Shown here piece by piece: positions 55,271-64,000 of a stretch of DNA of 64,000 nucleotides. Positions within the stretch are counted from its first letter, which is position 1, and each line of letters begins with the position of its first letter. A program made the translations under genes and the position numbers. The DNA is from Stieleria sp. JC731 (GTDB taxonomy: Bacteria; Planctomycetota; Planctomycetia; Pirellulales; Pirellulaceae): contig NZ_JAJKFQ010000001.1 of assembly GCF_020966635.1 (NCBI RefSeq), positions 1,054,001 through 1,118,000 of the forward strand, given 5' to 3'. The notes beneath the pieces are model-generated. The model did no database searches, was not told where the DNA came from, and saw nothing but the letters and a program-made list of their open reading frames with translations.

Positions 55271-58200
55271 CTACATGTCTTGCAAGATTTGATCAATCGC
55301 GTTGCGATAGTCTTCGAATTCGTCACGTAGGAGTTCATCGCTGGACTGGACAAAGTTGAAGTCTTGCATCATCCCGAAGAAACGGATGCCTTGACCGTCA
55401 CCGGTGACAACAAATTGGTTGATGTCCAAGCGAGCCGATTTAACTTCGCCAGCTCCATCGATAATGGTCAGCAACGCGGCATCGCGTGCATCATTCAAGA
55501 CGACTTCCGCGTACTCGGCATCAAAGTCACCGCTGGCGATGAACATTTGCTGCGTGCCATCGCTGTTCAGGTGCACGGATCCACCAGATGCACCTGAGTC
55601 ATCACTGCCAGTGTCAACGATGTTGGCATCGAGGTAGGTCTTCGCAAGTAGGTCGATCCGCTGTTGAGTGCCGGACAATCCGATTGCGTTCAGCATTGGG
55701 CCCGAGATGGTTTCGCCACCATCTTCGCTGACCACGATCGTGGCTCGCTTGCTGCCGGTATAGACCACCGATGAAGGCAGGTCGTATTCAACAACGTAGG
55801 TACCAGGTTCGAGGCCATCGAACGAGTATTCGCCGTCATTGTTGGTCATTACCGATGCGATTTCAGATTCGCCACTACTGGTGACTTGCATCAAGCGAAT
55901 CGTGACGCTTCCCAATGCTCGTTCGTCAGCGTCACGTACACCATTTCGAATCGGTGTCGCACCGTTGTTGGCGACCTCTTGTTGGTTTTCAACATGGTCA
56001 ATGAATAGCTGACCAGAGATGGTTGACGGAATGAACAGTGGTTCGTCTTCGCCGATGATTGTCACGGTGGCGGTTTGCGAAACGCTGTTTCCGTTTCCAT
56101 CGCTGATGTCGTAGCTGACAACGACGACTGCAGTTTCGCCGGTGTTCAAATCGTTGTAAGCCGAAGGTGTGATCAAAAGTCGGTTGTTGGCCGCATCGAT
56201 CGTGACGCCGCTTGCGTCGCCACTGGTGATCACCGCGTTGATGACCGAAAGTGGATCGTTATCCGGGTCAGCTGCTCCGGCTAGCAAATCTACGACACCA
56301 TTGTTGTCATCTTCGTCGAACGAAACCGTGATCGGTCCTGTGACCGTTGGGATACCTTCGTCCCGACCTTCGATCGTGACTGTCGCAGTTTGGTTAACGC
56401 TGACAGTTCCATCTGTGACCTGGTAGGTAAAGGTGATGACTGCCGATTCGCCGTCATTCAAATCGCCGTAGGCACTGGTATCGATCGAAAGGTTGGCACC
56501 AGAACGAGTGACGCCGGCGTCGTCGCCAGTGACTGACACGTTCGAAATCGACAGGGTGTCATTGGTGTCAGGGTCCGTCGCTCCTTGCAACAGTGACGCC
56601 GACTGCGTTCCTTGGTCTTCGTTAAACGTAAACGACAGAGCATTTCCAACCGTCGGTGCGTCGTTCACACCAGTGATCGTGATGGTTGCGGTCTGAGCTG
56701 CGGAGCCGCCGTTTCCATCGACAACGTTGTAGTTGACGATGACGATTTCAGATTCGCCTGCCGCTAGGCTATTGTAGTAGTTCGGGTCGAAGGACAGCGT
56801 GGTATCGTTGACGACCGAGAAAGGTGTTGAATCACCTGAGACCGTTGTGAAGTTCGCGACGGTCAGCGAATCGCTTGTATCCGCATCGGCAGCACCGGCG
56901 ATCAAATCGACTGTTGTCGTCGAATCATCTTCGGTGACGGTGGCTGTAATCGCAGCACCGACAGTTGGAGCGTCATTAACACCGGTGATCGTGATAGTAG
57001 CGGATTGAGGCGTCGAGCCACCGAATCCGTCGATAACGTTGTAGGTGTAGATGATGACTTCGGATTCACCAGCGGCCAATGAGTTATAAGCCGACGGATC
57101 GATCGACAAGCTGCTTGTCGAAGTCGTGATTCCGCTCGCGTCACCAGAGGTCAGTGTCAGTCCGTCAACCGAAACAGTGTCGCCGGCATCTGGATCTGAT
57201 GCACCAGTGAGTAGGTCCAAGCTGGTGCTGTTATCGTCTTCGGTAACGGTCAAGCTCAATGCGTTGCCAACCACTGGTGCGTCGTTGACGCCGGTGATTG
57301 TGACCGTAGCGGTTTGTGCAACCGAGCCGCCTTCGCCATCGATGATGTTGTAGCTATAGACGATGGTTTCGGATTGGCCTTGCTGCAGATCGTTATAGAC
57401 CGATGGGGAAACGCTCAAGCTATTTCCGTTGACGGTTACACCCGAAGCGTCACCGCTAACGAGCGTCAATCCGCTAACGTTTAGTGTGTCCCCAGTGTCT
57501 GGGTCGGTCGCACCCGAAAGCAAGTCAACGGTATCGTCACCAGCATCTTCGCTGAAGGTTGCTGTAACGGGGCCTGAGACCGTTGGGTTTTGGTTGGGAG
57601 TGTCGCCGTTGATCGTAATCGAGACGGTGGTGTTGACCGTCCCGCCATTTCCATCGGAGACTTGATAGTCGTAAACCACCGTGACGCTTTCACCGTCGTT
57701 TAGAGCGGCATAGGCCGAAGGATCGACGGTGATCTGGTTGTTCGTGTCGTCAACGGTGATTCCGGACGCGTCGTCGGTGCCGTTTTGGACGATGTTGATC
57801 GCGTCCAAAGTGTCGCTGCTGTCAACATCAGATGCGTTCTGAAGTAGATCGATGGTAAAGGACGTCGCGTTTTCGCTGCGAGTTTCGCTAATCGGTCCTG
57901 AGACCACTGGCGGGTCGTTTACACCTGTAACAGTCAACGACAGTGTTTGTCCGACCGAACCGCCGTTGCCATCAATGATGTCATAGGTTGCGGTGATGAC
58001 AACACTTTCACCGACTGCCAATGTGTTGTACGCCGATGGGTCCAGGTTGACGTTGTTGCCGCTTAAGGTCGCACCGCTGGTGTCGCCAGCTGTGAATGAG
58101 AAGTTAGAAACCGACAGGGTGTCGCCGTCGGCATCTGTCGCACCGGAAAGCAAATCGATAACGCTGGTTCCGTCATCTTCGGTTGCCGTCACCGTCAAAG

Positions 58201-59581
58201 GCACGGGCGAAACGGTCGGTGGAGTGTTGATAACTGCACCGGTGCTGAAGGTCACACGAGCATCTTCATCAATGATGATCATGTCTTCGGTGACAGCGTC
58301 GTTCGTACCGTAAAGGGTCAACGGGTCCTGGCCTTCGCCCGGATTGACGTCAACGACCAGAGGATTCGAATCCGAGACTGGCTGATCCAAGAAGACTTCG
58401 ATACGAAAAGCATCAAATGGTTCGATCAACTGACCGTTATCGTCTGCATCGCGAACACCACGTGGGTTCGCTCCACCAACACCGCCGACTTCATCAAAGC
58501 CTTCGGCAAGGCTGTAGTTGCCTCGGTTTAGGAGGTCGTAAAATTCTTCGTTGTCGTTCAGCGTGCGGCTGCGCGTGTCCAAGTTGAATCGCACGGCTGC
58601 GGTATTGGGGGTGACGCCATCGGCTTCGAACGGTGCGAATTCGCGGAACGTGAAGTCGACGGTATTGTCGAAGTTTGGCGTAAACGTTAGATCTGGAATA
58701 TCGACGTTTCCGAGGTCGTCAGCACCGTAGAAGATTTCGAAACCTAGGTTCTGTCCATTCTCGCCCTTCAAAGCGGTCGGCTCTGAGATGCTGAAGTCGC
58801 CAGCGTCCATCCCGAAGGTGTTGACCAACGCGTTACTTAAAGCTGCTGAGAAACCGCCTTGGATTTCAGCCAATGAAATGTCAACCGTTGTTGAAGTTCC
58901 CTCGCGTCCGACCGTTACGAAACCAGAGCTGCTGCTACGGATGGCTTCGTCGATAACGATCTGCTGGGTTTCTCGAAGAACCGGTTTTAGAATTCCGCCT
59001 TGGCTAACACCGATGTCGGTGAAGATCGTAAAGGCACCGAGGTCGTCACCGAAACCTCGAAGGTCGCTGTAAGAAACTTCCAGGAAGAATGAGTTTTCTT
59101 CGCCGGTACCGACCGTGATGACACCGTTGGTTTCCGGAAGCAAGTTGTCGTCGGCGTCACGAGCGGTCAAGAACAGTTCAACCAGGGCGGTCATCTGTTC
59201 GCCACGGGCAACCGCATTGATAACCGAAAGGGCATCCGATGGGGTGACGGCACCATCGTTATTGGCATCGACCTTTTGTCCAGCGAAGGGGTCAATACCC
59301 GAGCCAACGTCTTCGCCTTCACCCAGTGCTCCGGCGTTGTTGACGGCGATGTAATTGATGATCGCCAAAGCGTCACTTGGAGAGATCACGCGATCCTGGT
59401 TGACGTCATGGGCGTGCCAATAGTTGTGTGCAGCATTGAAATCTGCGGCCAGCAACTGGCGCTGCTCCAAAGTTTGTGAATTCAACCGTCGCGTATTGCC
59501 ATTGCGATTGGAGCGACTCTTTTGGGATCGTTCCGCACTCTTGGCTTTCTGACGGCGGAGCAACTGACGCAGGCTTTTCAT
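55271..59581 (-). CDS. Secreted adhesin: dockerin-like loops, seven cadherin-like repeats, SdrD-type end
   Basis: 1436 residues from the ATG at 59581 (an upstream TTG adds 31). The N-terminus is basic and Gln/Asn-rich, ending in TLEQRQLLAAD, a planctomycete export-associated motif. Two calcium loops follow: DVNQDRVISPSDALAIINYI and DANNDGAVTPSDALSVINAV (dockerin type I-like). After a region of about 300 residues come seven tandem repeats of roughly 100 residues, each with T-E-D-D, LLxGAxDPDxGD, PSAYNxLxxGES, and DGxGGS...GVNDAP motifs. The C-terminus (about 1190-1330) is an SdrD_B-like beta domain (NNDGEYSFDGLEPGTYVVEYD). It should be a cell-surface or released adhesin, calcium-dependent. No cohesin partner is seen in the window. 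Confidence 0.9.
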   Translation of the reverse strand: MKSLRQLLRRQKAKSAERSQKSRSNRNGNTRRLNSQTLEQRQLLAADFNAAHNYWHAHDVNQDRVISPSDALAIINYIAVNNAGALGEGEDVGSGIDPFAGQKVDANNDGAVTPSDALSVINAVARGEQMTALVELFLTARDADDNLLPETNGVITVGTGEENSFFLEVSYSDLRGFGDDLGAFTIFTDIGVSQGGILKPVLRETQQIVIDEAIRSSSSGFVTVGREGTSTTVDISLAEIQGGFSAALSNALVNTFGMDAGDFSISEPTALKGENGQNLGFEIFYGADDLGNVDIPDLTFTPNFDNTVDFTFREFAPFEADGVTPNTAAVRFNLDTRSRTLNDNEEFYDLLNRGNYSLAEGFDEVGGVGGANPRGVRDADDNGQLIEPFDAFRIEVFLDQPVSDSNPLVVDVNPGEGQDPLTLYGTNDAVTEDMIIIDEDARVTFSTGAVINTPPTVSPVPLTVTATEDDGTSVIDLLSGATDADGDTLSVSNFSFTAGDTSGATLSGNNVNLDPSAYNTLAVGESVVITATYDIIDGNGGSVGQTLSLTVTGVNDPPVVSGPISETRSENATSFTIDLLQNASDVDSSDTLDAINIVQNGTDDASGITVDDTNNQITVDPSAYAALNDGESVTVVYDYQVSDGNGGTVNTTVSITINGDTPNQNPTVSGPVTATFSEDAGDDTVDLLSGATDPDTGDTLNVSGLTLVSGDASGVTVNGNSLSVSPSVYNDLQQGQSETIVYSYNIIDGEGGSVAQTATVTITGVNDAPVVGNALSLTVTEDDNSTSLDLLTGASDPDAGDTVSVDGLTLTSGDASGITTSTSSLSIDPSAYNSLAAGESEVIIYTYNVIDGFGGSTPQSATITITGVNDAPTVGAAITATVTEDDSTTTVDLIAGAADADTSDSLTVANFTTVSGDSTPFSVVNDTTLSFDPNYYNSLAAGESEIVIVNYNVVDGNGGSAAQTATITITGVNDAPTVGNALSFTFNEDQGTQSASLLQGATDPDTNDTLSISNVSVTGDDAGVTRSGANLSIDTSAYGDLNDGESAVITFTYQVTDGTVSVNQTATVTIEGRDEGIPTVTGPITVSFDEDDNNGVVDLLAGAADPDNDPLSVINAVITSGDASGVTIDAANNRLLITPSAYNDLNTGETAVVVVSYDISDGNGNSVSQTATVTIIGEDEPLFIPSTISGQLFIDHVENQQEVANNGATPIRNGVRDADERALGSVTIRLMQVTSSGESEIASVMTNNDGEYSFDGLEPGTYVVEYDLPSSVVYTGSKRATIVVSEDGGETISGPMLNAIGLSGTQQRIDLLAKTYLDANIVDTGSDDSGASGGSVHLNSDGTQQMFIASGDFDAEYAEVVLNDARDAALLTIIDGAGEVKSARLDINQFVVTGDGQGIRFFGMMQDFNFVQSSDELLRDEFEDYRNAIDQILQDM

Positions 59582-60046
59582 CTGGAAATCCGGAGAGATG
59601 AAGTAGAACGTGTTAGCCGGGACTCGGAATTCGGTCGCAGGGCAGGTCGGAGGAGGTCGTATTCTGCTGGCCAAATCCCCGCATTCCGCTGGAAATGCAG
59701 GCCGTAAAAATTAGCCAAGCTGAATATTGGCCCTATATTATCTCCCTCGCCCGCTTTATCAACGTTCTGGTTGGGTGGGAAATCGGACCGTTCCGTGAGG
59801 GTTAGACGACTTGCCAACCGACGAGTTCCAGTATTTCCGACTAAATCAGTCCGTCCGGGGACAGCGTTGAGGGAGAATCCCTTGGGAACTCCTGCATATT
59901 CCCGCAGAAAACGCCCTCAAAACCTATAAAAGGCTCAATTCGGCGTCTTTGGAGACATCTGCCTGCAGCAGACTATCGGACGAGGGATCACCGACACTTG
60001 CGTCCGATGTCGGTTTGCCCGCAGAGTTCAACAATTCGCTAATTCA
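59582..60046 (-). other. 465-bp non-coding gap between two secreted-protein genes
   Basis: No gene recognised. It contains an inverted repeat TCGGACG (59976-59982) / CGTCCGA (60001-60007) just past the upstream gene's stop, a possible terminator, and should hold the adhesin's promoter. Confidence 0.4.
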
Positions 60047-62434
60047 CTAAAAAACAGGACCAAAAAACTCACGTTGGTCGTCTGTTTTTGAATCTTCACG
60101 ATCGAATTGGGGCTGCAGCGAGAAAAGAAAATCTGCAGCTTGGGAGTCGACGCCATTTTCCGACGAAGTTTTCGAGCTTGAATCGCTCGATAAGGATGTC
60201 GTTGAGCTGACGACGGATTCGCCTTCGGCCTCCAGAATCGCCAACATATTGATGACACGCAATGCATCGCTTGGGGAGACAATGCCGTCATTATTGACAT
60301 CAACGTCAAAACCGGTCAGTTCGTCGCTAGTCAAAGTTCGGAAACCGAGACGGCCAAGGTCGTTAATGACAACTAACGCATCGCGAACCGAAACGAGTCC
60401 GTCTCCATTCACGTCACCAGGCATTGCCGTGTTGAAGCGTGGGCTGTCAACTCGCACGACTGGCAGTGCGATCGAGCCCGTCGATTCGTCAATCTCGATA
60501 GAGATTTCATCGCCGGCAAATTGGTAGGTGAGGTTGGGCGAGCCAGTTTGGATTTGGTAGGACCCCGCAGCAATCTTATCCAGCGAAAACAATCCGTCTG
60601 CTGAAGAGGTTCTGCCGGATTCGCTACCAAAATGAATTCCGTTGATCAGGATTTGCGTCTCGGCATGACCGTAGACGACTACTTTTGAGATCCGACCAAG
60701 AGAATCTTCGACCACCACTTGTCCCGATTCGCCAGCAAGCACGAGCGCGCTCGTGACACGGTCAAGTCGGTTGCCATCTGAGTCAAATGCTTCGACGCGT
60801 GCATAGCTTCCCGACTGTAGGCCGTAAGTGCCCAGATCGGTTGCCGTGAAATCGATGGTTACAATCCCAGTGCTGTTTTCACTCGTCGCTTGCAATTGGC
60901 GATCATCGCCAAAGCTGTCTTTCCACTTGTTTTTCGAACTGTCGTAAGCTTGAAAGACTTGGCCGGCCGCGGGGTCGGAGGTGGACGCGAAGACCGCGAC
61001 TCGTCCATCGACGTTGTCTCCAATCGCCGTCAAATCTAAATCGCTATTCGGGTCCAAGATGCCGGTATCAAGTGCTGCCGCGGCGAGTGAGTCGTAGTGG
61101 AGGTCGCTGCCGTCAGCAAGCTTTAGCTCTAAATTCGCATCGATAAACAGCGGTTCGGATTCATCGCGAACTCCGTTAAGGTTGGAGTCCAGGAATGCGT
61201 AGACGCCACCCTGTCCTGTAAATGCTGCAGCCATCCGGTTGGCGGTTAAGACTTCGCTTGTGATACCGGTGGCTGTATCAATTGCACGAAATTCTATGTA
61301 CGACTCTGAGTCTGCGGCAATTTCTAGGTCAAAAGACACATTCGTATCGTCGGTTTGCAGCAGGCTTTGCCATCCGCCATTGTCAATTTGATACTGCAAT
61401 TCCCGAACACGAGCCAAGGTAATGTCACTTTGCATCCCTTCGCTGTTTTGATTGGCAAGCGTGTCAACCGAAGCTTCACCTTGAACTCTGTATGACGATG
61501 TTGTCGTGTCGTAATAGGCGACCGCATTGAGGATGAGCGGTACATCAGCGACATCGAAAATTCCATCACCATCAGTGTCTTGCCAGCCGATCATCGCCAA
61601 GGCAGAGGGCTCGGTGATGAGTTGATTAAAAGCGTCGACGGAGGCGGACCCACCACGCATGATGCTGGGCTGTTGAATGAATCCGGGTGTGGGGTTATCG
61701 GAGGCGTTGTAATTCTGTGCGTTGTAATAGCCGCGCTGATCAGTCCAACTTCCTGCACCGGGATACTGGTCGCGTGCCCAAAATATATGTCCCATTTCAT
61801 GGCTGAACGTCGATGTCGGACGGCCATTGGGAATCACCATGAACAAGCCACCGGCATACGCAAACGCACCGATAAAGCCGCCTTGTGCGAAGAAGCCGTC
61901 GTCATCTTCGGATGCGTCCACAACAAAGATCGTAAATGCCCAGTCGGTTTGATAGGTTTGACGCTGAGAGTCGTTAAATAGATGAACGGCACGCTCGATC
62001 GAGGGTGCATCTCCATACCCCAGGTCGGTCAGCCAGTCCCCCACGTATCGTTGGAAAGTCTGACTGCTTCGCGAGATCGGCTCATACCCCGTTGAAACGG
62101 GCGTCCTGGCGTAGGTGTCGTCGATCACAAAATCCAACGAATGGACTGATGTTTTCGTTGCCAACAGATCTGACCACCAGTCGACGCTGTCCTGGATCTT
62201 GGCCAGCGTGGCATCGATTTCCTGCTCGTCCCAATTCTCCGTATCAGGATCGATCGAGCCATCACTTTCGAAAAAGACGGGGGTGACAGTTACCGTCCCA
62301 AGCAGGAATTCGCCGGTATCGGTTGGCGTGGCGCCATACGGCATATCGGCGGCCATCAGCTGTCGCTGTTCACAAAGTTGGAACAGAAGCTGGCGTCGCG
62401 AATGATGACGAGTGGTTTGTCGCGACTTTTTCAT
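60047..62434 (-). CDS. Secreted metzincin-like metalloprotease with C-terminal dockerin
   Basis: 795 residues from the ATG at 62434, which has AGGA 8 nt upstream (an earlier ATG at 62470 lacks one). The N-terminus has a basic segment ending in CEQRQLMAAD, the same export-associated motif as its neighbour. The zinc site is FSHEMGHIFWARD: His212, Glu213, His216 and Asp222 at the third-ligand position, and PSIMRGG at about 258-264 supplies a Met-turn, so it resembles a metzincin with an Asp ligand (snapalysin-like). Position 8 of the motif is Trp instead of Gly. The C-terminus holds two dockerin calcium loops: DVNGDGLVSVRDALVVINDL and DVNNDGIVSPSDALRVINML. Substrate unknown. Confidence 0.88.
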   Translation of the reverse strand: MKKSRQTTRHHSRRQLLFQLCEQRQLMAADMPYGATPTDTGEFLLGTVTVTPVFFESDGSIDPDTENWDEQEIDATLAKIQDSVDWWSDLLATKTSVHSLDFVIDDTYARTPVSTGYEPISRSSQTFQRYVGDWLTDLGYGDAPSIERAVHLFNDSQRQTYQTDWAFTIFVVDASEDDDGFFAQGGFIGAFAYAGGLFMVIPNGRPTSTFSHEMGHIFWARDQYPGAGSWTDQRGYYNAQNYNASDNPTPGFIQQPSIMRGGSASVDAFNQLITEPSALAMIGWQDTDGDGIFDVADVPLILNAVAYYDTTTSSYRVQGEASVDTLANQNSEGMQSDITLARVRELQYQIDNGGWQSLLQTDDTNVSFDLEIAADSESYIEFRAIDTATGITSEVLTANRMAAAFTGQGGVYAFLDSNLNGVRDESEPLFIDANLELKLADGSDLHYDSLAAAALDTGILDPNSDLDLTAIGDNVDGRVAVFASTSDPAAGQVFQAYDSSKNKWKDSFGDDRQLQATSENSTGIVTIDFTATDLGTYGLQSGSYARVEAFDSDGNRLDRVTSALVLAGESGQVVVEDSLGRISKVVVYGHAETQILINGIHFGSESGRTSSADGLFSLDKIAAGSYQIQTGSPNLTYQFAGDEISIEIDESTGSIALPVVRVDSPRFNTAMPGDVNGDGLVSVRDALVVINDLGRLGFRTLTSDELTGFDVDVNNDGIVSPSDALRVINMLAILEAEGESVVSSTTSLSSDSSSKTSSENGVDSQAADFLFSLQPQFDREDSKTDDQREFFGPVF

Positions 62435-62798
62435 TGATAGTCCTAACACCGATGCTATCTGTGGCGGCATCGAAAATCATGATGGCCTGTATACACAGGG
62501 AGCATCATCTGTGGGGTGCAAAATTATTCAGCAAAACACGTTTCACCGTTATTGGACGTGTCGGGACGCGGCGAGGTTCCTGACAAGCTCAAACGCTGAA
62601 AATCGTGAGGCGAACCGGTGAACTGTCGAATCGCTTCGACGACTCACAAATTAATTCGCCCGTTACATCGCTGTGTCGTTGTGGATGCTAGTTAAACACC
62701 CGCTGACACAGCGATGGAGATTACTGAATCTTATGCACTTCAACCGATGGTAGTACACCGGTTTCGGCTTCTATCGACTTTCCCAACTGTGTGGAAAC
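62435..62798 (-). other. 364-bp non-coding gap
   Basis: No gene or repeat recognised. It should hold the protease promoter and the 3' end of the next gene's transcript. Confidence 0.4.
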
Positions 62799-64000
62799 TT
62801 ACAGGGACGCGAAGAACTGATCGAGTCCGTTTTCCTTCTCAGAGCTTGCCGAGCCAGCTTTGTCCATGGCCAAGTCGTCCACGATCGAATCGAGTTCGAT
62901 CACTTCGGGCAAGTCAAAGATGCTGGATTGATCAGCGGTTTCCTCTGATGGCAGGGTTGGTCCCATTTCCGCAGAGTCATCGCCTTGGTCATCCGAGTCG
63001 CTATCGCTTGTTGCAGGTAGCAAGTCCGATTGACGGATCAGCAAGTCACCGGCCGCGGTCGTAGCACTTGCCAAAACTCCCGATCCGGCTGAGACAAAGC
63101 TGCCCGAAACCAGTTCTCCTTCACCGCTGGCTCCGTTACTGATCCGAGCCAACTCGTTGATCACCGCCAACGCGTCGCTGGCAGACATGAATCCGTCGCC
63201 ATTGACATCGGGGTAAATCGGCGAAGTGATCGGAGTCGTTTGCAGATTCACCGAACCAGTCGTTGCCGCATTACGAGCAATCGAGTTGATGATGTTCAGT
63301 GCGTCCAGCGGCGATACTGCTCCACTGTTGTTTGCGTCGTAGCGATTGACGGGATTGGTGTAAGGATTGTTCGAGATGAAGATCTCGTAATCCTCGACCT
63401 CACCGCTCGCTGCGTCACCATTCGGTCCGAGGTTGCTATTTTCGCTGATACGGAATCGAGCGTAAGTCGAACCTGACAATGCCGATGCTGGAACATCGAT
63501 CAGCTTGGTTGTGGTCGTATTATCGACCAACGCAGGACCACGGTTGGTGCCCGCAGTGCCGAATCGATAACGTTCACTCGCTTCGAACTGACCGTTTTGG
63601 TTCCAGTCGAACCACGCGTCTACATAAACCGGTTGGTCGGTCGAAGTTCCCGCGTCATCGTTACGGACGAAGATTCCAACAGGGAAGCTGAAGCCGGCTT
63701 GGAACGAAGCTGGCAACGTGATGCCGTCGTCGTTATCGGCGTTCGGCAGTTCTGCATCCGCGTCCGCACTCACGCTTGGCCCAAGGCTAAGCGAAGGATC
63801 GATTTGGTGACGTGGGCCACCGCCAGCCATCGTGCTGACATAAGGTACCGGTGCGTCTCCGTAGTCGTATCCGGTGCCGATAAAGATCGTCAGTTCGGTG
63901 CGTCCATCGGCTTGGTTAGGCTGAAGTTCGTTTCCGACTTGGTCTTGGATCACCACGCGATCAACTGCACCGAAGCCGCTTACTCCGCCGGTACCTTCAA
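62799..64000 (-). CDS. Large secreted protein with GEVEDYE beta-domain and two dockerin loops, 5' end cut by window
   Basis: The frame stays open to the right edge (about 400 residues visible), so this is the C-terminal part only. The visible segment starts after ...GAVDRVVIQDQ. It holds a GDAPVPY-starting domain with DWNQNGQFEASERY and GEVEDYEIFI, typical of extracellular planctomycete/Bacteroidetes proteins, and two dockerin-like loops DANNSGAVSPLDALNIINSI and DVNGDGFMSASDALAVINEL. The tail is acidic. It is on the same strand as the protease and adhesin, suggesting a cluster of secreted proteins of one export type. Confidence 0.85.
   Translation of the reverse strand, partial: EGTGGVSGFGAVDRVVIQDQVGNELQPNQADGRTELTIFIGTGYDYGDAPVPYVSTMAGGGPRHQIDPSLSLGPSVSADADAELPNADNDDGITLPASFQAGFSFPVGIFVRNDDAGTSTDQPVYVDAWFDWNQNGQFEASERYRFGTAGTNRGPALVDNTTTTKLIDVPASALSGSTYARFRISENSNLGPNGDAASGEVEDYEIFISNNPYTNPVNRYDANNSGAVSPLDALNIINSIARNAATTGSVNLQTTPITSPIYPDVNGDGFMSASDALAVINELARISNGASGEGELVSGSFVSAGSGVLASATTAAGDLLIRQSDLLPATSDSDSDDQGDDSAEMGPTLPSEETADQSSIFDLPEVIELDSIVDDLAMDKAGSASSEKENGLDQFFASL

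Noticed and set aside
55364-59354. Several plus-strand frames of 60-106 residues opposite the adhesin gene
   Set aside because: They are shadows of the repeat-rich minus-strand gene, arising from its Asp/Thr/Gly codons, with no start signals or family matches.

Overview
The window looks like chromosome from a marine planctomycete of the Pirellulaceae (Rhodopirellula-like). This is inferred from gene content, since no rRNA gene is present. The pointers are a planctomycete-type membrane-bound dehydrogenase/cytochrome c protein beside a ceramidase-like protein, secreted proteins opening with an '(L/C)EQRQLxAAD' N-terminal motif and carrying dockerin-like calcium loops, PEP-CTERM tails, a secreted sulfatase, an ammonium transporter fused to a histidine kinase, MoxR/VWA pairs, and frequent GTG/TTG starts. 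I see no tRNA, rRNA, CRISPR array, transposase or prophage.

Layout. 0-7 kb: the end of a renalase-like FAD oxidoreductase, an exported peroxiredoxin and a Tat-exported DUF3500-like protein on the minus strand, then a coupled ceramidase-like/dehydrogenase-cytochrome pair. 7-14 kb: a Gfo/Idh/MocA oxidoreductase and a complete glycine cleavage operon (gcvT, gcvH, gcvPA, gcvPB) ending in a lipoate/octanoate transferase. 14-28 kb: an FHA protein, two ECF sigma factors each overlapping a small membrane partner, a large exported alpha/beta-hydrolase-like protein with Asp in the nucleophile position, a J-like tail-anchored protein, a MoxR ATPase and its VWA partner, and a lipoprotein. Inverted copies of a 64-bp palindromic repeat flank the J-like and MoxR genes. 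28-38 kb, minus strand: a very large sulfatase/GH5-like/GH43-like fusion, a seven-haem cytochrome lipoprotein with TPRs, and a two-gene unit with a BY-kinase-like P-loop protein. 38-42 kb: metH behind a structured leader. 42-50 kb: an Amt-histidine kinase-receiver-HPt protein translationally coupled to an HD-GYP response regulator, bracketed by two PEP-CTERM proteins. 50-55 kb, minus strand: a UdgX-type uracil-DNA glycosylase with its radical-SAM partner, a VWA protein and a small beta-sandwich protein. 55-64 kb, minus strand: three secreted dockerin-bearing proteins (a seven-repeat cadherin-like adhesin, a metzincin-like protease, and a third gene cut by the window edge).

How the genes work together. 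The gcv cluster gives glycine catabolism into one-carbon units, with the lipoyl-attachment enzyme in the same unit; metH uses methyl-folate, though it is not adjacent. The Amt kinase and HD-GYP regulator plausibly convert external ammonium into lower c-di-GMP. The sulfatase/glycosidase fusion and the secreted dockerin proteins suit a particle- or algae-associated life on sulfated polysaccharides. The most unusual items are the three-enzyme fusion, the ammonium/c-di-GMP pair, the UdgX/radical-SAM pair, and a 72-bp perfectly phased ATTAGTG palindrome.
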